Positions 6,556 through 7,222 of a stretch of DNA of 7,222 nucleotides are shown here, piece after piece (the first letter of the stretch is position 1; each line of letters opens with the position of its first letter). Made by a program: the position numbers and the translations under genes. Location: positions 10,370 to 17,591 of the forward strand of contig DOSU01000071.1 in NCBI GenBank assembly GCA_003513895.1, written 5' to 3'. Source of the DNA: Rikenellaceae bacterium (GTDB lineage: Bacteria; Bacteroidota; Bacteroidia; Bacteroidales; UBA932). The notes beneath the pieces are model-generated. The model had not been told where the DNA came from and searched no databases. It saw only the letters and a program-made list of their open reading frames with translations.

Positions 6556-7059
6556 ATGAGCGCAGAAAAAGAATCTCCTTTAAAAAAAGTGTGCATTATT
6601 TGCTCTAAAGGATCTATCGAAGATGTGTATGCAGCTTTGGTAATGACAAATGGTGCTGTTATGGAAGGAATAGAAGCAAAATTGTTCTTTACGTTTTTTG
6701 GCCTTGATGCAATTACAAAAAAGCAAATGAACAAACTAAAAACATCTACAGTAGGAAATCCTGCCATGCGGATGCCGGGCGGACTCCCATTCCCTACTTT
6801 GCTGGGTGCGCTGCCGGGAGTTGAAGCAGGTGTATCTGCCATGATGAAAAGTCAGATGGAAGCTCTTGATATACCACCGGTTGAAGAATTTTTTGAAATG
6901 ATAACTGCAGGCGGAGGAGAAATTTATGCCTGCAAACTTGCTATGGACATGTTCAAACTGAAAAAAGAAGATCTGAGCGAGCATGTTAAAGGCGTTCTTA
7001 CAATAGGAGAGTTTTACGAGCTGGCAAGCGGAGATCATACACAAATTATCTTCACCTGA
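6556..7059 (+). CDS. dsrE2: DsrE2-family (DsrE/DsrF/DsrH-like) sulfurtransferase protein
   Basis: This 167-residue protein shows the DsrE2 pattern from end to end: VCIICSKGSIEDVYAALVM (12-30), KLFFTFFGLDAITKK (42-56), VGNPAM (66-71), LDIPPVEEF (104-112), YACKLAMDMFKLKKEDL (124-140) and a closing IIFT. C16 and C126 sit at the family's conserved cysteine positions, with C13 additional. DsrE2 proteins can bind sulfane sulfur as persulfide, and in sulfur oxidisers they occur with rhodanese and TusA upstream of Dsr or sHdr systems. Two hydrophobic stretches (about 42-53 and 76-97) may associate with the membrane, as has been suggested for this family. It lies 18 A/T-only bases after the tusE-like gene, so it is cotranscribed and is probably a direct sulfur donor or acceptor of that carrier. 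It is the last intact gene in the window. Confidence 0.93.
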   Translation: MSAEKESPLKKVCIICSKGSIEDVYAALVMTNGAVMEGIEAKLFFTFFGLDAITKKQMNKLKTSTVGNPAMRMPGGLPFPTLLGALPGVEAGVSAMMKSQMEALDIPPVEEFFEMITAGGGEIYACKLAMDMFKLKKEDLSEHVKGVLTIGEFYELASGDHTQIIFT

Positions 7060-7069
7060 TTCACCAATA

Positions 7070-7103
7070 AAAGTTAGCTACTAGCGAGCTTTAAGTAATT
7101 TTT
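7070..7103 (+). terminator. Candidate weak terminator after dsrE2
   Basis: AAAGTTAGCT (7070-7079) can pair with AGCGAGCTTT (7083-7092) around a 3-base loop, with one mismatch and one G-U pair. A five-T run follows only after six intervening bases (7099-7103), so it is weaker than the terminator at 4732. The 3' arm overlaps the AbiEii-like remnant, and the hairpin could be coincidence. Confidence 0.35.
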
Positions 7104-7222
7104 ATTTAAATCATAGATATTCTGATGATTTAGATTTCTTTTCCGATAGCCGTTTTGACGTTTTGGAGATAAATAAGATAATAAGAAAGTGGTCAGACGG
7201 TTTGAACGCAAGCTTTGATTCT
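7085..7222 (+). pseudogene. AbiEii-type nucleotidyltransferase toxin remnant, 5'-truncated, runs off right edge
   Basis: The frame from 7085 to the edge encodes 46 residues beginning RALSNFYLNHRYSDDLDFFSD. AbiEii/AbiGii-type nucleotidyltransferases (toxins of type IV toxin-antitoxin or abortive-infection systems) have GGTAL followed by an HR-x-S-x-DLDFF motif, where the S-D-x-D type residues form the catalytic site. Only the end of that signature survives. An in-frame TAG lies at 7082-7084, just where GGT should be. No ATG, GTG or TTG comes before the motif in this frame, and dsrE2 ends only 25 bases earlier, leaving no room for the missing N-terminus. It therefore looks like a decapitated gene left by recombination or decay. 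Whether the rest is intact lies outside the window. The family call rests on one motif. Confidence 0.6.

Noticed and set aside
7111..7222. Open minus-strand frame entering from the right edge
   Set aside because: Only 36 sense codons with no recognisable motif, whereas the + frame over the same bases has the AbiEii-like motif.
1..7222. CRISPR arrays, tRNA or rRNA genes, insertion sequences
   Set aside because: No regularly spaced repeats, cloverleaf sequences, rRNA segments, transposase frames or flanking inverted repeats were seen.

Overview
The window is AT-rich and gene-dense, with every supported gene on the + strand. It looks like a member of the Bacteroidota. The best evidence is a promoter of the Bacteroidota type (TTTG, spacer, TAnnTTTG) before the second operon, together with A/T-only leaders without a Shine-Dalgarno sequence in front of most start codons. 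No taxonomic marker gene is present, so this placement is an inference.

Region 1 (1-4711) is the downstream part of an operon for a Qmo/Hdr-type electron-transfer complex. It holds the C-terminal part of an MvhD/FlpD-like iron-sulfur protein cut by the left edge, then two different HdrA-family flavoproteins (QmoA-like, 431 aa; QmoB-like, about 571 aa). A 96-residue winged-helix-like protein follows, and then a QmoC-like protein that fuses an HdrC-type double [4Fe-4S] domain to a membrane cytochrome b-like domain. A strong rho-independent terminator (4732-4763) closes the operon.

Region 2 (4764-4935) is a control region. It has a perfect TGTGA-N6-TCACA palindrome of the CRP/FNR type (4846-4863) upstream of a Bacteroidota-type promoter (4886-4914).

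Region 3 (4936-7059) is a second operon: a sulfide:quinone oxidoreductase-like flavoprotein, a TusE/DsrC-family sulfur carrier with only the C-terminal cysteine, and a DsrE2-family protein.

Region 4 (7060-7222) holds a weak candidate terminator. It also holds an open frame running off the right edge that carries the nucleotidyltransferase motif of AbiEii-type toxins but has no start codon, so it is probably a 5'-truncated remnant.

Taken together, the two operons suggest a sulfur redox system. The SQR-like enzyme would oxidise sulfide to persulfide and feed the quinone pool. The DsrE2 and TusE/DsrC-like proteins would carry the sulfane sulfur. The Qmo/Hdr complex would exchange electrons between soluble thiol/disulfide or Fe-S partners and membrane quinones. 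No dsrAB, aprAB or sat is visible, so the partner of the Qmo-like complex is unknown. A link between DsrC-like carrier and Qmo/Hdr-like complex is the most interesting hypothesis here.
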